Shown here one piece after another: positions 20,774 through 31,976 of a DNA stretch of 33,438 nucleotides; positions within the stretch are counted from its first letter, which is position 1, and each line of letters begins with the position of its first letter. The stretch is from assembly GCF_000003605.2 (NCBI RefSeq), contig NW_003127874.1, positions 40,515 to 73,952 of the forward strand, given 5' to 3'. The translations under genes and the position numbers were made by a program. The DNA comes from Saccoglossus kowalevskii (lineage: Eukaryota; Hemichordata; Enteropneusta; Harrimaniidae). A model generated the notes under the pieces. It was not told the DNA's origin. It was given only the letters and a program-made list of their open reading frames with translations, and did no database searches.

Positions 20774-21229
20774 TCGCTGGTTCCCAGCGTCCTTTGCGAA
20801 TGGCAGGTAGGACGCAGGTAACTAGTAATCGCCATATAGTTAGTTCCATTTGGGCCGGTTTTCCGGCCGGAAGGAACGCGACTGGGTGACGTAATTTGAA
20901 AACATTCCAAGTTCCGTTTTGCGTAAACGTGTCTGTAATGCTACATACAAAGCCATGCTCATACATACTGCCTGCTTAGATTAACAGATTTGATATGTTC
21001 TGTGCAAATTTATAACAAAAGAAACAATTCTTTTTATTCGTCCAACTTTCGAAAGCAAAAGGAAACCCCTGAACAGCCACGAGCGTAAGCGCTGACGTCA
21101 GGTAACTAAGGGAAATGGAACAAGCAACGAGAAAGTGATGTACCAATCAGAATGCCAGAACCGTTACTAGTTACCGGCCTCTTGTGGCTTGGTACGCCAT
21201 GACACTTGATGCGGGAACCAGCCAATTCG
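20774..21229. repeat. Diverged inverted arms, possible old DNA transposon
   Basis: The left arm has CTGGTTCCC then GGTAACTAGTAA (about 20775-20830). The right arm has both in reverse order and orientation (TTACTAGTTACC near 21163-21174, GGGAACCAG at 21213-21221). GTTCCATTT also recurs inverted further in. Spacer sequence between the words differs, so the pairing is moderate. The right arm contains copy 2 of the dispersed repeat at 1695-1749. Confidence 0.45.
21174..21229 (+). repeat. Dispersed repeat, copy 2 (partner at 1695-1749)
   Basis: It matches the first copy through GGCCTCTTG, GGCTTGGT, CGCCATGACACTTGA and GCGG with a few substitutions. It lies at the outer end of the inverted arrangement 20774-21229. 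Confidence 0.65.
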
Positions 21230-21649
21230 TAACTATTGTTACGCCATTTTCGAGGTACGTAAGAAAGGTAATTATATTAAATTCTACCGCTGGTGGCGCT
21301 ATTCACACCTCCATAAAACATATTCAACTACTTGTACATGTACATTTATTGAATACGTGTAATAAAAAATAAAATACTAGTAAACAATTTCACTTTATTA
21401 CAGAAACAATCATAGAACATAGTGACAACAAGAATGTCATGTCAATAATGGCAAGTGCCAAGTTCAGCAAAAAAAAATGAAGGCTATTTATTAATCATAG
21501 TAAGAATATATTTATTCATCCAACAATATTATATTAAATTTACACGCTATGTTGCTCCGTTCAGACTTGGGTGAAGATATTTCGTACAACTAAAAGTTTT
21601 TTTTTAGTATTACATTTATTAGAAAAACTTTCCCATTTATTTATTTAGC

Positions 21650-21872
21650 TGGGGTCAATACTGACCCGGGGTCTTGCCCGATGTTGTATTTACGTTGTTG
21701 GCTTATGAGGGCGTTGTTTTAGACATAGCAAGTGAAAAATGGCGGCGTCGTTAACAACGCTGTCAGAAACTCGAAGGAGGGACGTAATGCACAATACGTT
21801 TGGTTGTAATACCCGAAAGACATGGTAATGGATATTTAATCCGTTATAATACCTGTCCCGCGCTTTAACTTT
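21650..21872 (+). promoter_or_regulatory. Candidate promoter and non-coding first exon of the EF-hand gene
   Basis: Within 220 bases there is an inverted GGGTCA-ATAC-TGACCC (21652-21667), a patch of CpGs, AAAATGGCGGCGTCG at about 21735 (a YY1-type motif common just downstream of animal start sites), and a strong donor GTAAGTAT at 21873. The ATG within the YY1-type motif opens a 29-codon frame ending at 21828. A matching acceptor (GTTTCACAG ending 24413) precedes the exon with the EF-hand start codon. The frame from 21739 does not read on into that coding frame, so it would be an upstream ORF. The link between this exon and the gene is inferred from position and splice sites only. Confidence 0.35.
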
Positions 21873-22277
21873 GTAAGTATCAGTGTAAATACTCAGCAAA
21901 GAAATCAGAACACGTTTTTTTTTTTCAAACGATTATTTTGAGTCCCGGTGTCATCGGAGTGCAGTCATACGTACATGTACTATTTAGTGCCGTGATCGGG
22001 CGAGCTAAATGACAGTGCCCTTACACATTGGTTTTGGTATCCTGTCCGTGCTGTACTGACCTCGACACAAAGTCCATGTACACGAAGCTATTCACTGAGG
22101 AAAGGCGTCACTTTCTGTATATCATAATATTTCATTCAATGTTGTTGTATGACGCTGTGGTCAACACGGCTTGTACAACTGAGATGTGTATGACATATTA
22201 TTAAATCAAAGCTCAAATAAACAAGTCGCTTACAATACATTGATTTTTAGCAGTGTTACTTAACGACACGTGACCAT

Positions 22278-22297
22278 GGGCCATGGATTCATGGCCC
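22278..22297. repeat. Hairpin GGGCCATG/CATGGCCC beside an E-box
   Basis: Perfect 8-bp arms with a GATT loop. CACGTG lies just upstream (about 22267). The ATG within opens a 69-codon frame without protein features. Confidence 0.5.
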
Positions 22298-22614
22298 GGA
22301 TTCACGGTCTTTTTTATTTAGTAACCTTGACTATAAATTGGGCTGACAAATCTACGTCCAATGTATGCGTGCAATGTATTACCACGCATGTGATCACTGC
22401 TACAATACATGTACTCTGCGTCAGGTTTTATTTATCCAATGTGTTCTTTAATGAATATCTGCAGCACCTCACTCGGAACTAAGGTTTATACTTACAGGGC
22501 CATTGCTTGATACCCAATGAGTTTTTTATGGTGCTTCTCGATATTTTCTACATCATATCTATGTACCTTGAAAATGGGTCAGGGTGACCTAGCTACTCAC
22601 AATCACAAGGTATA

Positions 22615-22795
22615 CTGTAAAATCTGTATTAGAAGCTGCGGCTTCTATTAAAATTGTACAATGCTACAGAATTGATGAGGCTTCTATTAGAGCATCTACA
22701 CATATGAGAAATGATGAATTTTTGGTTTTCAATTATTTAAAAAGAATGGGTGCGACTTCTATTAGGGGATGTGGCTTCTAATACAGATTTTACGG
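22615..22795. mobile_element. 181-bp TA-flanked MITE (mariner-type)
   Basis: The termini CTGTAAAATCTGTATTAGAA and inverted CCGTAAAATCTGTATTAGAA differ at one base over 20. TA flanks both ends (22613-22614 and 22796-22797). Shared TTCTATTA words continue inwards. TA duplication suggests Tc1/mariner. It is non-coding, in the proposed first intron of the EF-hand gene. Confidence 0.88.
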
Positions 22796-22996
22796 TACTT
22801 AGTTCTATTTATATTTTTCACTTGGAATCATATTCATTTCATCATCTGCAGGTCAATAAAAACCATTTAAATCTATATTTTGGGCTGAAAACTGTGCTAA
22901 TATTAATTTATATTTTGTCGAGTGACTTATTCCTTGGTGATAGCATGCAAATGAGAGTATTTACAGTGTACCAGTAATTGTGTGATTAGTATAGTA

Positions 22997-23192
22997 CTGT
23001 AAAATCATTTATTTTCACTGTTTTAATGTGTTGAGCCACAGTCATATTCACTGTTTTAATTTCACAAATTTGTCAAGGAAACAATTACTTTGATTGTTAT
23101 TTTACTTGTTCACATAGATTTAATTTAGTGGATTTTACTTATCAGCAAAAATAGCGAAATTATAACCCAGTGAATAATAAATGCTTTTACAG
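22997..23192. mobile_element. 196-bp TA-flanked MITE (mariner-type)
   Basis: The termini CTGTAAAATCATTTATTTTC and inverted CTGTAAAAGCATTTATTATT, both leading to CACTG, are flanked by TA (22995-22996 and 23193-23194). It shares the terminal CTGTAAAA word with the 22615 and, more loosely, the 31977 element, so the three belong to a related group. Non-coding. Confidence 0.85.
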
Positions 23193-23194
23193 TA

Positions 23195-24413
23195 TTACAG
23201 CTAATGTCAAAAGTATTGGGGCAGCTGACAACTTTGATTTTCACTAAAGAAGATCTGATCATTGCAAACAATTTTGCATACTTTTCAGTCTGATGTCTCA
23301 TAAACTTATTTCAAATGTTGTTTTTATAGAAATAATAGTGACAGGATGATGGTATTCAAATTTTAAGTCATCTGCTTTAGTAAAAACTAAAATAGTTGGC
23401 AAATTAATGAATTTGTTTGCTAACTTGCTTCCAAAATACTTCTGAGATATGCTGTAATCTTTATTGATTCTAGCTTAGTCAGAATTGAAAAATATTGAGA
23501 GTTTATAACCAAATTATAAGCTTTTGCACATCGCCAAAATGTTGGTGCACCATTTTTAGCCTGCTTAGCTTTGGTGCTCAAGTGGTCAAAGGGTTAGGCG
23601 ACTAAACTTCTTTGTATTAATTTTTCTCATGTGTGCATACAAAAATCGTTGTTGAAATAAGTTTATAATTAATTATTTGTTCCATATTACCATTAAGTGA
23701 TCATCGTCATGGATTTCACGAATAAGAAGGAATATGATTACCGAATCAATATTTTATGTCATATTACTCTGCTCTAACATTGATTGTCTATTATACTAGT
23801 AATCACCTATTTGGGTCATCTGATTAACAATTTTCTGGTTTTCCTAAAATAATATTATATAGTAGGTTTATTTACATGGTTTACTTATAGAATGGTTACC
23901 ATTGGCAACCCAAAAATACAAAACACGCAAACAATCATTTTAATTTAATTTAATAAAATCTGAAAATGGATTTAACAGAATTTCAAAATTCAGATGACAA
24001 TTCTTTGTCTGGTCATGATTCTGCTGGTAGATAATAATAGAAGGTAATTCTATCTAAAAAAAAATGTGGTTGGTCATTTTATCCCTGAATGAAAATGTGT
24101 TGAAAATTAGCTGTGTGTTTACGCTGGGTATTGATTACCAGTCCAGAGATATTATTCGACAAACTAGGGGTTATACTAATGTTATACAGATGTGTAGTCA
24201 TATGGTGAAACTGTCTTCAAAGCTACTATGAACTGGGGAAGATAAATGTTGTAGACACATTATAGTTTGTGATCTATGGAGTTGCAGTTTAATGTAAAGA
24301 TTCACTATTTCATCGTTTTACATTTTAATAATATGCCTGTGGTTTTGTCATACATTATTTATCATACTGATATTGGTTTTCATCTCGAATTTACAATTCT
24401 TATCGTTTCACAG
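23195..24413. other. AT-rich stretch, probably intron of the EF-hand gene
   Basis: No exon or transposon termini were found. A phrase at about 23574-23612 resembles a tRNA D-arm region but has no B-box partner. Confidence 0.45.
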
Positions 24414-24438
24414 ATTGTAATTTGTTTCTAAGTGAGAT

Positions 24439-24495
24439 ATGGCTTGCGAATCTATGGAGGTATTGTGTGACTTAATATATAACAATGGGAGTTGA
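24439..24495 (+). promoter_or_regulatory. Upstream ORF overlapping the EF-hand start codon
   Basis: An ATG with G at -3 and +4 opens an 18-codon frame (MACESMEVLCDL...), ending in TGA at 24493-24495, past the main ATG at 24485 and in another frame. If both lie in the mature mRNA, such an overlapping uORF would be expected to lower translation of the main frame. Confidence 0.4.
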
Positions 24496-26869
24496 ACTCA
24501 GCTATCACAAGTCTGCCAGAAATAGCAGTGTCATAGAAAAAAGTGAGTACCTTTAACTTGTACCTTAATTCCTACTGTTTGTTACTGATTTGGAAATCTA
24601 CAAATATCGCAGTGATAGTATTCGTAATATCTTAATGTTGACTATCACATGCTGTGAACAGATTTATATTTGCAAGAGGCGAGTTTTTGCAGTAGATTTT
24701 GAGAATCGAGGAAATTCATATTTAATTAGATGTTTTATGACAGCAAGTATTCCACGAAAAATTTAAACAGTTTACGGTAGATACACGTGTTGTGTGTTGG
24801 AAATCATAAAAAACTCTTATTTCTTATAACTTAAATCAATGTGTTTCACTGTTCAATATTATTATAATATAACACCGAATTTAAGAGTTGACTACAAATA
24901 CAGCTACAAACAGAGTGATTATGCACAATGCAATTTGAATTTACATACATTGACACTGACTTCATGCCTACTTGTTATGTATTGACAAAATATGTTTCAT
25001 AACACTATCACCAAACACAAATTACTCGTCCCAGCTGTGCGTGAATGTCAAAGTGATAATCTTTTCAAACCAATCAGATTAGTCATAATCTCGCGTGCAA
25101 AAAACTTCCTTTATGGTAACATGCATTGGTGCAAATTATGAGATGTAAATTTCATCGTGGCAAAATTGCATCGATTGTATAAGCTGTAGCAGAATAGATA
25201 AAATAACGCTCCTTCCCCTCAATGAGGTAGTCACACTGCATTCAACATAATTGTATAACTAATTACAGTCACTGAGATGTGTTTCTTATATTGAATATGC
25301 GGTACTAGCCTTTGTTATATATATTGATATACATATTTCAACAAAGCTTGACAAGAATTTTATAAGATTTGTCAGATGTGGTAGACAAAAAAAACATAAC
25401 CGGTTTTAATTATAGTATGATCTAATCTAATTTGCATATTTCTTTTTATGCACTCTTTTCAGTAAATTATATTCACATTGATGCAATACGAAAGGCATAT
25501 TACAATATCAAATCATGTAGATTATCAGCTGGACACGTGGACAAGAATACTTTGTAAGTATGTGGGAATATTGCTAAATATGTGCCATTCAACAGTGTGG
25601 TAATTCCTCCGTCGCAATAACACTTAAAACATAGCAGAAATTATCACAAATTATTCTCAACACCTGCCACTGTGACACCAATGAGCAACTATGGGAGGAT
25701 AGAAATCTGGTAGTCTGAAATCTGCATAAATTATTTTTTTCCTTTCACTTTGTTTTGAGCTAGATTTCTTCAGAAGGATTGCTGTAAACAAATTGTTTTT
25801 TTTTTCCACTATTAAATATGTTTTTTTAATTAATATATTGTTTTTTTGTGGTGTTTTTTTTTTAATTGTCTCTGTACCGGTACATATTTTTTTTTTTAAA
25901 TGTTCCCTTGCCTCAGCAGATCTACTTTGTATTTATTCAAATCAACAACTTTATGAATGTTATCACATGACATAATCACATGATGTAATGTTTAATGACG
26001 TCATCATGCAGCCATACTGGAAATACTGGAAATATTACCGATATAATAATTTTAATTAATTGTTCTTTGAGGTTACCAGTACAATCCAAATATATTATTT
26101 CAGAAGGTGACAAATCATTTTACTCTATTATGTTGTTCTTATCTTTCAGTCTACACTGCCTGGACTTAGAGGAAACCATTGGTGATAAAATATTTACTGC
26201 ATTTGACTGTGACAAAACTGGTTTGATAAATTGGAGAGAATGTTTATCTGGACTATCGCTGTGTGTCAATGGATCACTCAGGGAAAAATCTACTGCATTA
26301 TTTAAACTGGTATGATATATTTGTGTAGTTTGTCATGTTGTCTTTAACATTAGCTAATAGTGTCATGTGTTCTCATATGTCAATTTCCACATAATAGTCA
26401 ATGACATTGATGTATTGAAAATATGTATTTATGTGATGGGGGTGTACTTGTGGTTTGTTATGAATTATTGTTTATTTATTTATTATTTTGCTGGGAGACA
26501 GGTTTCAAGATAAATCGCAATTCAAAATTCACAATGCAACATGTTGTATCAGTGGCTTTTGACTTTTGTGATACATGAATGCCATCACCGATGTAAATCA
26601 TCAAATAGTCTCAATAGTCCTAGCAGTGAAAATTAAATTCTTTAATGTAGATTTCTTTCAGAATAAAGTTCCAAAAATGTTTTTTTCTGCATTTTTCCAT
26701 CAACATACCAGTAGAACAAAAGAAAAATTATCTGCATATTTTATACATATTTTGGTACTAATTTTCCTGGTGTGTTTACCTTGCAGAATAAGATCTCATC
26801 ACCGGATAAGGGTGTTACTCCGGCCGTATTACAGGGTATATTGAAAAAATCACTAGATGCAGCTTTAAG
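24485..26869 (+). CDS. EF-hand protein with N-myristoylation-type start (4 exons found)
   Basis: Coding exons are 24485-24542, 25463-25553, 26150-26309 and 26787-26869. Donors are GTGAGT, GTAAGT, GTATGA, GTATGT; acceptors end TTTTCAG, TTTCAG, TTGCAG. Phases 1, 2 and 0 agree at every junction and give 130 residues plus two bases. ATG 24485 has A at -3, G at +4 and an in-frame TAA upstream. MGVELSYHK fits the MGxxxS myristoylation pattern. EF-hand 1 is canonical: loop D69-C-D71-K-T73-G-L-I-N77-W-R-E80, flanked by IGDKIFTAF and CLSGLSLCVNGSLREKS. A second hand should follow at about 101-130 but its loop (NKISSPDKG) lacks ligands. The pattern resembles neuronal calcium sensor, calaxin, USP32 N-terminal, MEAK7 and TBC1D8/9 EF-hands; I cannot choose. 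A calcium-sensing, membrane-tethered role is inference. A well-placed upstream ORF (24439-24495) overlaps the start codon. Confidence 0.85.
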
Positions 26870-27478
26870 GTATGTTTCAGACATTATTTTCCGATTAAAT
26901 TCAGCCTAATAGTAATTTTCTGACCAAAACTTTGTTTTCATCATTACATGTCGCAATAACCATAATAACCTTCATAATACGCCATATTAGATTTGTTTTC
27001 CAAGTATGGCGGATGAACACGCACATATCATGTACATGTATACATATTATTGAAATTAAGGTGAAATTACCATGTAGTCTGAGTGAAAAAAATGCCATGC
27101 AATGAATAACGCAATATTTTAAATTCTTATCAGAATAAAGTGTATACTGTTTATGTTAAAAAAAATGTGATGCTGTCATGGCAACACTGATTTATGCAGT
27201 GCAACATGATTGTACCTTTAAAAAGAAATTATAGAGTAATCCTAAATAGTTGGTAATCACTCATTTTGTTATTGGCAGTTTAACTGCAATAATGAGATAG
27301 TAAAATGATTGCATACTATATAAGACAACCTATATGAAGGGGAAAGCATTCTTTAGAGATCCAATCTCCATCTCAAAATGTAACAAATTTTACAAAGAGA
27401 TCAATTTTTGACCCCTGTGTGCAAAGCAGCACACAATGGGAGTCATTGCAGTTTATATAAATATATAATAGTCTGTCT

Positions 27479-27800
27479 GATATCTCAAGAACCACATGTT
27501 GGTTTTTAATGAAACTAGATGTATAGATGCTCTGGGATAATGCGTAGATTTGATTTGGTTTTGGTTGAAATCCATACATATAAATTACCTAATTTGCATA
27601 ATAATTAGCTAATTTTTAGCTGTTCCATGACTGTTCCATTTATATCTGAAGAGCGACTCATTACATTTTGATAAGAGTTGGTACATAGATGCTCTGGACT
27701 AATGTACAGATTTGACTAGTTTTGGGTAAAAATTCCTGCTTAATAATTGCACAATTTGCATAATTAATCAATTTTCTGCTTTCACACTGATATCTCAAGT
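27479..27800. repeat. Two imperfect tandem units of about 150-160 bp
   Basis: Units start at GATATCTCAAG (27479), TATATCTGAAG (about 27640) and a third beginning at 27789. Each contains ATAGATGCTCTGG, then AGATTTGA, then AATTTGCATAAT in the same order. Units are clearly diverged. The array lies downstream of exon 4 of the EF-hand gene, in presumed intron. Confidence 0.7.
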
Positions 27801-29762
27801 ACAAGTAATTTTTAATTAATTTTTAATATGTCTCCTCTTCGCACACAGGAGTTCTTTCTAAGCTATTTTTGATTAACATTGTGAATGTCATTTTCTATAA
27901 ATTTTTTGAGAATCCTTAAGCCAAGGAATCATAGTTTCTCTCATGACTTTCTCCATAACAAAAAAAATTCAACGAATCAAAACTTCCTTTCTATATCTCT
28001 TTCTTATTTGTTTGTATCATCTATTTTGCTATCATGCTGAGCCACATTGCCATGTGAGATTTGGACTTAATACCGATAATACTGTAAACTATTGTCAACC
28101 CTTCATTGTGCGTGGTCAAACAACCCAATGAACATTACTGTCAACCATTTGATTTTTGTTGCTATCCATTTTCACGATATGATAATTTGATTTGTGGTTG
28201 GATGTAATTTTTCAACAGTTGTCATGATTTGCTCTCTAAAAAAGATTGCAAAGAAATATTCATTGCTGGCAAATTTTTGTGTTTTCTCTAAACTCATGAA
28301 ATTCATGAACGTTTATTTCTGACAAAAACATATGGTTGCTGTAGTTATAAATTTATTGAATGAAATGAGTACTATCATTTTTCCTGGCAAAATTTTTGTG
28401 TAAAATTTTTTCTGTTTTTATTAATTTTTCTTCTTTTTTTTTGATAATTTTTTAAATTATGTTCAATGAACATATTTTTTTATTGGCTATAAGTCTTGCT
28501 CAAAATTTTGGAAAAATTATAAAAAAAATTAAATTTGTGAATCGTGTCTAAAGTTGACTTTGACGTTCTAAGGGTTAATTTATGAAATTGCCCACTGATG
28601 AATAGATACATGTTCATTTCATTTCAAAATCAAATTACCCAGAATGTTGACATTAAACCTAATTTATAAATATAATTTATAAATATATATATAAACATTG
28701 AGTTCATTAAGTTGAAACGTCAAATTTGTGACAAAATCACGATCATGTTACTTGTTTTCTCGCTTCAAATGATTTGATCAGTGGATTAGAAGTTTAGGAT
28801 TGATGTTGAGAGGACATTTGTGTGATCATGTGTGCTGAACTGGAATGTGTCATGTGATCTGTGAAGAACCAATCAACTTGAAGACAATACACTGATATCA
28901 TATCTGAGACTGAATTTTAAGTGTGTTGTATAAATTTGTCTACTTATTTCACTCATTGTTTTGCATTAACAAAAATTATTATACATTTGTCACCGTAACA
29001 CCATAAGTTACAACGTGCCGTAATTTTTTTTTTTCATGCTACCATATTGGGAAACGCAAAATCCAAATATGGAATGATATATATATGCGTCTTCTAATAA
29101 TAAAAACATTGGTCGTTACTTCCGCTGTACTGTCTTCGGTCATACTTTGCAGTATCCTCGTAATAACCTCATAAGATTACCAGATTTTTTTTTTTTACAT
29201 TTGGTATATTTTACTATAATTTCCGTGTTAATATTTCGACCAAATGGACATAATCTTCACTTAGCTACATATCCTGATTAAAACTTTCGGAAATAATATG
29301 AAAAACACAAAGTACACAGATTTATTTTTAAAAAAACTTGGCATTCAAAGTGTTAACACAATTTTTTAGCAGGATAATAATGCTGTCAGATAATATATGC
29401 AATGAATTTGGACTAAGAAATCTGGTCTAATTAGAATATGATATTTTCATAAAACTTTAAAATGTCCTTGTTATTTCTTTTATTGATTGAGTTTATTGAT
29501 ACTTGTGGGTTATATGATTCATTCAGATTCAGTATGGGGGTAATACTAGCCCATGACTTCAAGTGATATGGGGTCATGATCTTATACAACCGTACCTCTT
29601 ACAATAAGGCCTGACCACACAGTACTTGAGAGACTTTGTCGTGACTTGTGATACTCATGTACATTTATAATCAATTCTTGTTTATTTCACGTTGTTCATG
29701 ATACATTTGACCTGTGTACTAATCGGTTTCCACAACAAGCCTCCTTCGATACTTCATCATAG
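27801..29762. other. AT-rich presumed intron, no exon chosen
   Basis: Several acceptor-like sites were tested for a phase-2 continuation of the EF-hand frame (27849, 28219, 29134); each met a stop early or lacked a donor. Nothing else was recognised. Confidence 0.45.
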
Positions 29763-29976
29763 TGATGTAACTATTTATAAAGTTGTCTTTGTGTCAGAAA
29801 CAAAGGCATTGTGTCACATTTCTCAAACACATGATGAGTCATATTCACCTGGTCTCCAAGATGACTCAATTTCATTTCGTTCTCTTTTTGAAATTAATCA
29901 GAGTCCTGATTGCAAAGATTTGCTGTTTCATTTGCAGGCAATACACCAAGCTTTATTGATGTTTTTGAAAATTTGA
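29763..29976 (+). CDS. Tentative last exon of the EF-hand gene
   Basis: An acceptor (CTTCATCATAG, ending 29762) opens a frame of one base plus 70 codons to TGA 29974-29976, compatible in phase with the donor at 26870. AATAAA follows at 29988-29993. The total protein would be 201 residues, a normal length for small EF-hand proteins. The segment DDSISFRSLFEIN has the I-x-F pattern seen at the end of EF-hand loops, followed by a helix-like LLFHLQAIHQALLMFL. The first third (DVTIYKVVFVSETK) has no clear EF-hand features and the acceptor is moderate. It may instead be chance, or a further exon may be missing in between. Confidence 0.33.
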
Positions 29977-29999
29977 AAATACATGTAAATAAATAAAAG

Positions 30000-30788
30000 A
30001 ATGTGGTAAAAATGTAATTACTGTATATCTTTTATTGGGGGAAGAAATCTCAGACATGCTTTGACTGATCACCTTCAAACTTAACACATAGACCATGTTT
30101 GATGACTTAATGCTGACTGTTGTTGTTTTTGGTCAACAAAATTTCTAAATTCTGATACTCAAAAGTGTCTTTTTGAGATTTGAACAAAAATGGCTGACCA
30201 TTTACAAAGGGTGTTATTTTCCAACAAGTTTATATTATAATGAAATTTGTTATGGCTCCAAATTATCAATTATTCCTCAATTGAATAAGCAAACATTGTC
30301 TATCTACGAGTCAGTGTCATTGCGGGCATAATCCAGTGGCCGCCATATTTACGCCTCTCGTAATTAATGCTGATGTAAACTCAAAATCACGAGTTCCTTA
30401 TCGTTTTATATACTGGGTATACCTCATGTCAATTTAACATTTTTAGTGAGACTATGGTATTGGTTTATATGCACTTTATTGGGTGGGATCCTCCTAATTA
30501 AACATGCGTTATACACAAGTAATAAAAATTCGCCATCTGTTGAAAAATGAAAGCTTGTATTATTACACCTGTTTTGAGTTAATACTAGTACTTCAAAAAT
30601 GTTCTTCATGGTGTAGGAAACATTTTTTCATCTTTCTGCTCGTAGTTTTGGCATCTGTTAAATATGGGTGCATGTAACATTCTGGAACATTTTCTGGAAA
30701 AAAAATCAACGAAAAAATCTGGTTTTCATGAAAAATATTAAGATAAATGATAGATAAAAAAAACATTTTTAAACATTTTTTTTTTCAT
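30000..30788. other. Non-coding stretch with AATATGGCGGC word
   Basis: The minus strand carries AATATGGCGGCCACTGG near 30348, a YY1-type motif also often found inside repeats. No exon start with splice support follows. The rest is AT-rich. Confidence 0.4.
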
Positions 30789-30791
30789 TTA

Positions 30792-31164
30792 GGCCAGACT
30801 TTTATTATCCCTTGTTTCGCGAACCCGCTGAGTGAAGAGAAGCCGAAAATGAAATAAAAATAAAATTTTATTACAGCGTATTTTTATCTTTATTTTTTTA
30901 CCGCCCGCCGCATAACAAATCCAAGTTGCATTTTGGTGGGAGTATCATGATCAAAGTACCGTAGTCTCGCACAGATGAGAAACAAGGTTATACATGGAAT
31001 AAAATTTTATTTCATATTTTCCCTCCGATCAATGATCTCACTTACATTTATTTGAGAATCACACAAATCTAATGGAAAAAAAGAATTAATTTTTTTTTTT
31101 TCGCCCTCCTCAAAAAAATTGCCTTATAAAAACTCGAGAAACAAGGAATAAAAAAAGTCTGGCC
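30792..31164. mobile_element. 373-bp TTA-flanked MITE (PIF/Harbinger type)
   Basis: The left terminus GGCCAGACTTTTATTATCCC and inverted right terminus GGCCAGACTTTTTTTATTCC lead on both sides into TTGTTTCNCGA. TTA flanks both ends (30789-30791 and 31165-31167), the usual PIF/Harbinger duplication. An extra GAGAAACAAGG word lies inside at about 30978. Non-coding. Confidence 0.82.
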
Positions 31165-31167
31165 TTA

Positions 31168-31974
31168 TTTTGGTTATGTGTGGAGGCTTTTAGATGACTG
31201 TGTTAAAATTTGTTTTACTCCTGAACCATTGACAATTTTAAATAAAATCAATATATTACCTTACTTAAATGTATACCTACATTTTTTTTTTCCATAAAAT
31301 TGAACAAGAAGACACTTTCTAAATTTTAGATCATTTGTGTGAACTTAAAACATTTAGATAAAATATATAAAAGCGAGAGAAAAATGATTTCATTTTGTGT
31401 CCTTTTGTTGTTATAGTTTCTAATCGTTATATTGTTATATATTTTACCTCTAAAACATCTGTAGTTCGTGTGTGCGCCTGACATTTGTTTACTTCTGTTT
31501 GTCTGTTGTCACGGCAACAATGCTTTCAACTTGGTTGTGTGATGAATGACTGTTAGATAAATAAAATTACTATTAGTGCGTCAGTTGAGCTCAAAATGAC
31601 ATCCTACAAACTGCCCAATAAATTACAGCTATGCATATATAACAACAGTCAAATTTGGACTTGCTGCTCAAATAATTTGATGTATTACAGCCGACAAATA
31701 CTACTTTTGGTGCAAATATTTCAGTTATGCTATATTTGTCTGGCTTTTTTTTTAATATAAGACAACAATAACAATTTCAATAGTTGACCATTAAATGCGT
31801 AGACAAACAGAAAAGCAGAATGACTTGGTTGCGCCGGGGGCCACATTTTGAATTATTAATGATTTTCTGCAAATATGGTTCTAAAATTGTGGTAATTTTA
31901 TTTATTATGTATAGACTTATACACACACCATGTTTAATTATTGAAACATCTATTTTTCTATATTGTGTTTATTA
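31168..31974. other. AT-rich stretch, nothing recognised
   Basis: No exon, paired repeat or microsatellite beyond short poly-A/T runs. The frame at 31784-32017 runs into the next MITE and is not protein-like. Confidence 0.45.
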
Positions 31975-31976
31975 TA

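Noticed and set aside
22270-22482. Frame starting at an ATG in good context after CACGTG
   Set aside because: The start lies in a hairpin-forming palindrome and the 69 codons show no domain or splice support.
23574-23612. tRNA-like phrase (CAAGTGGTCAAAGGGTTAGGCGACT)-style D-arm region, possible SINE head
   Set aside because: No B-box, no acceptor-stem pairing and no A-rich tail or flanking duplication were found.
28219-28300. Acceptor-like site giving CHDLLSKKDCKEIF in phase with EF-hand exon 4
   Set aside because: It runs into a stop without a usable donor or poly(A) signal, and the sequence has no EF-hand pattern.
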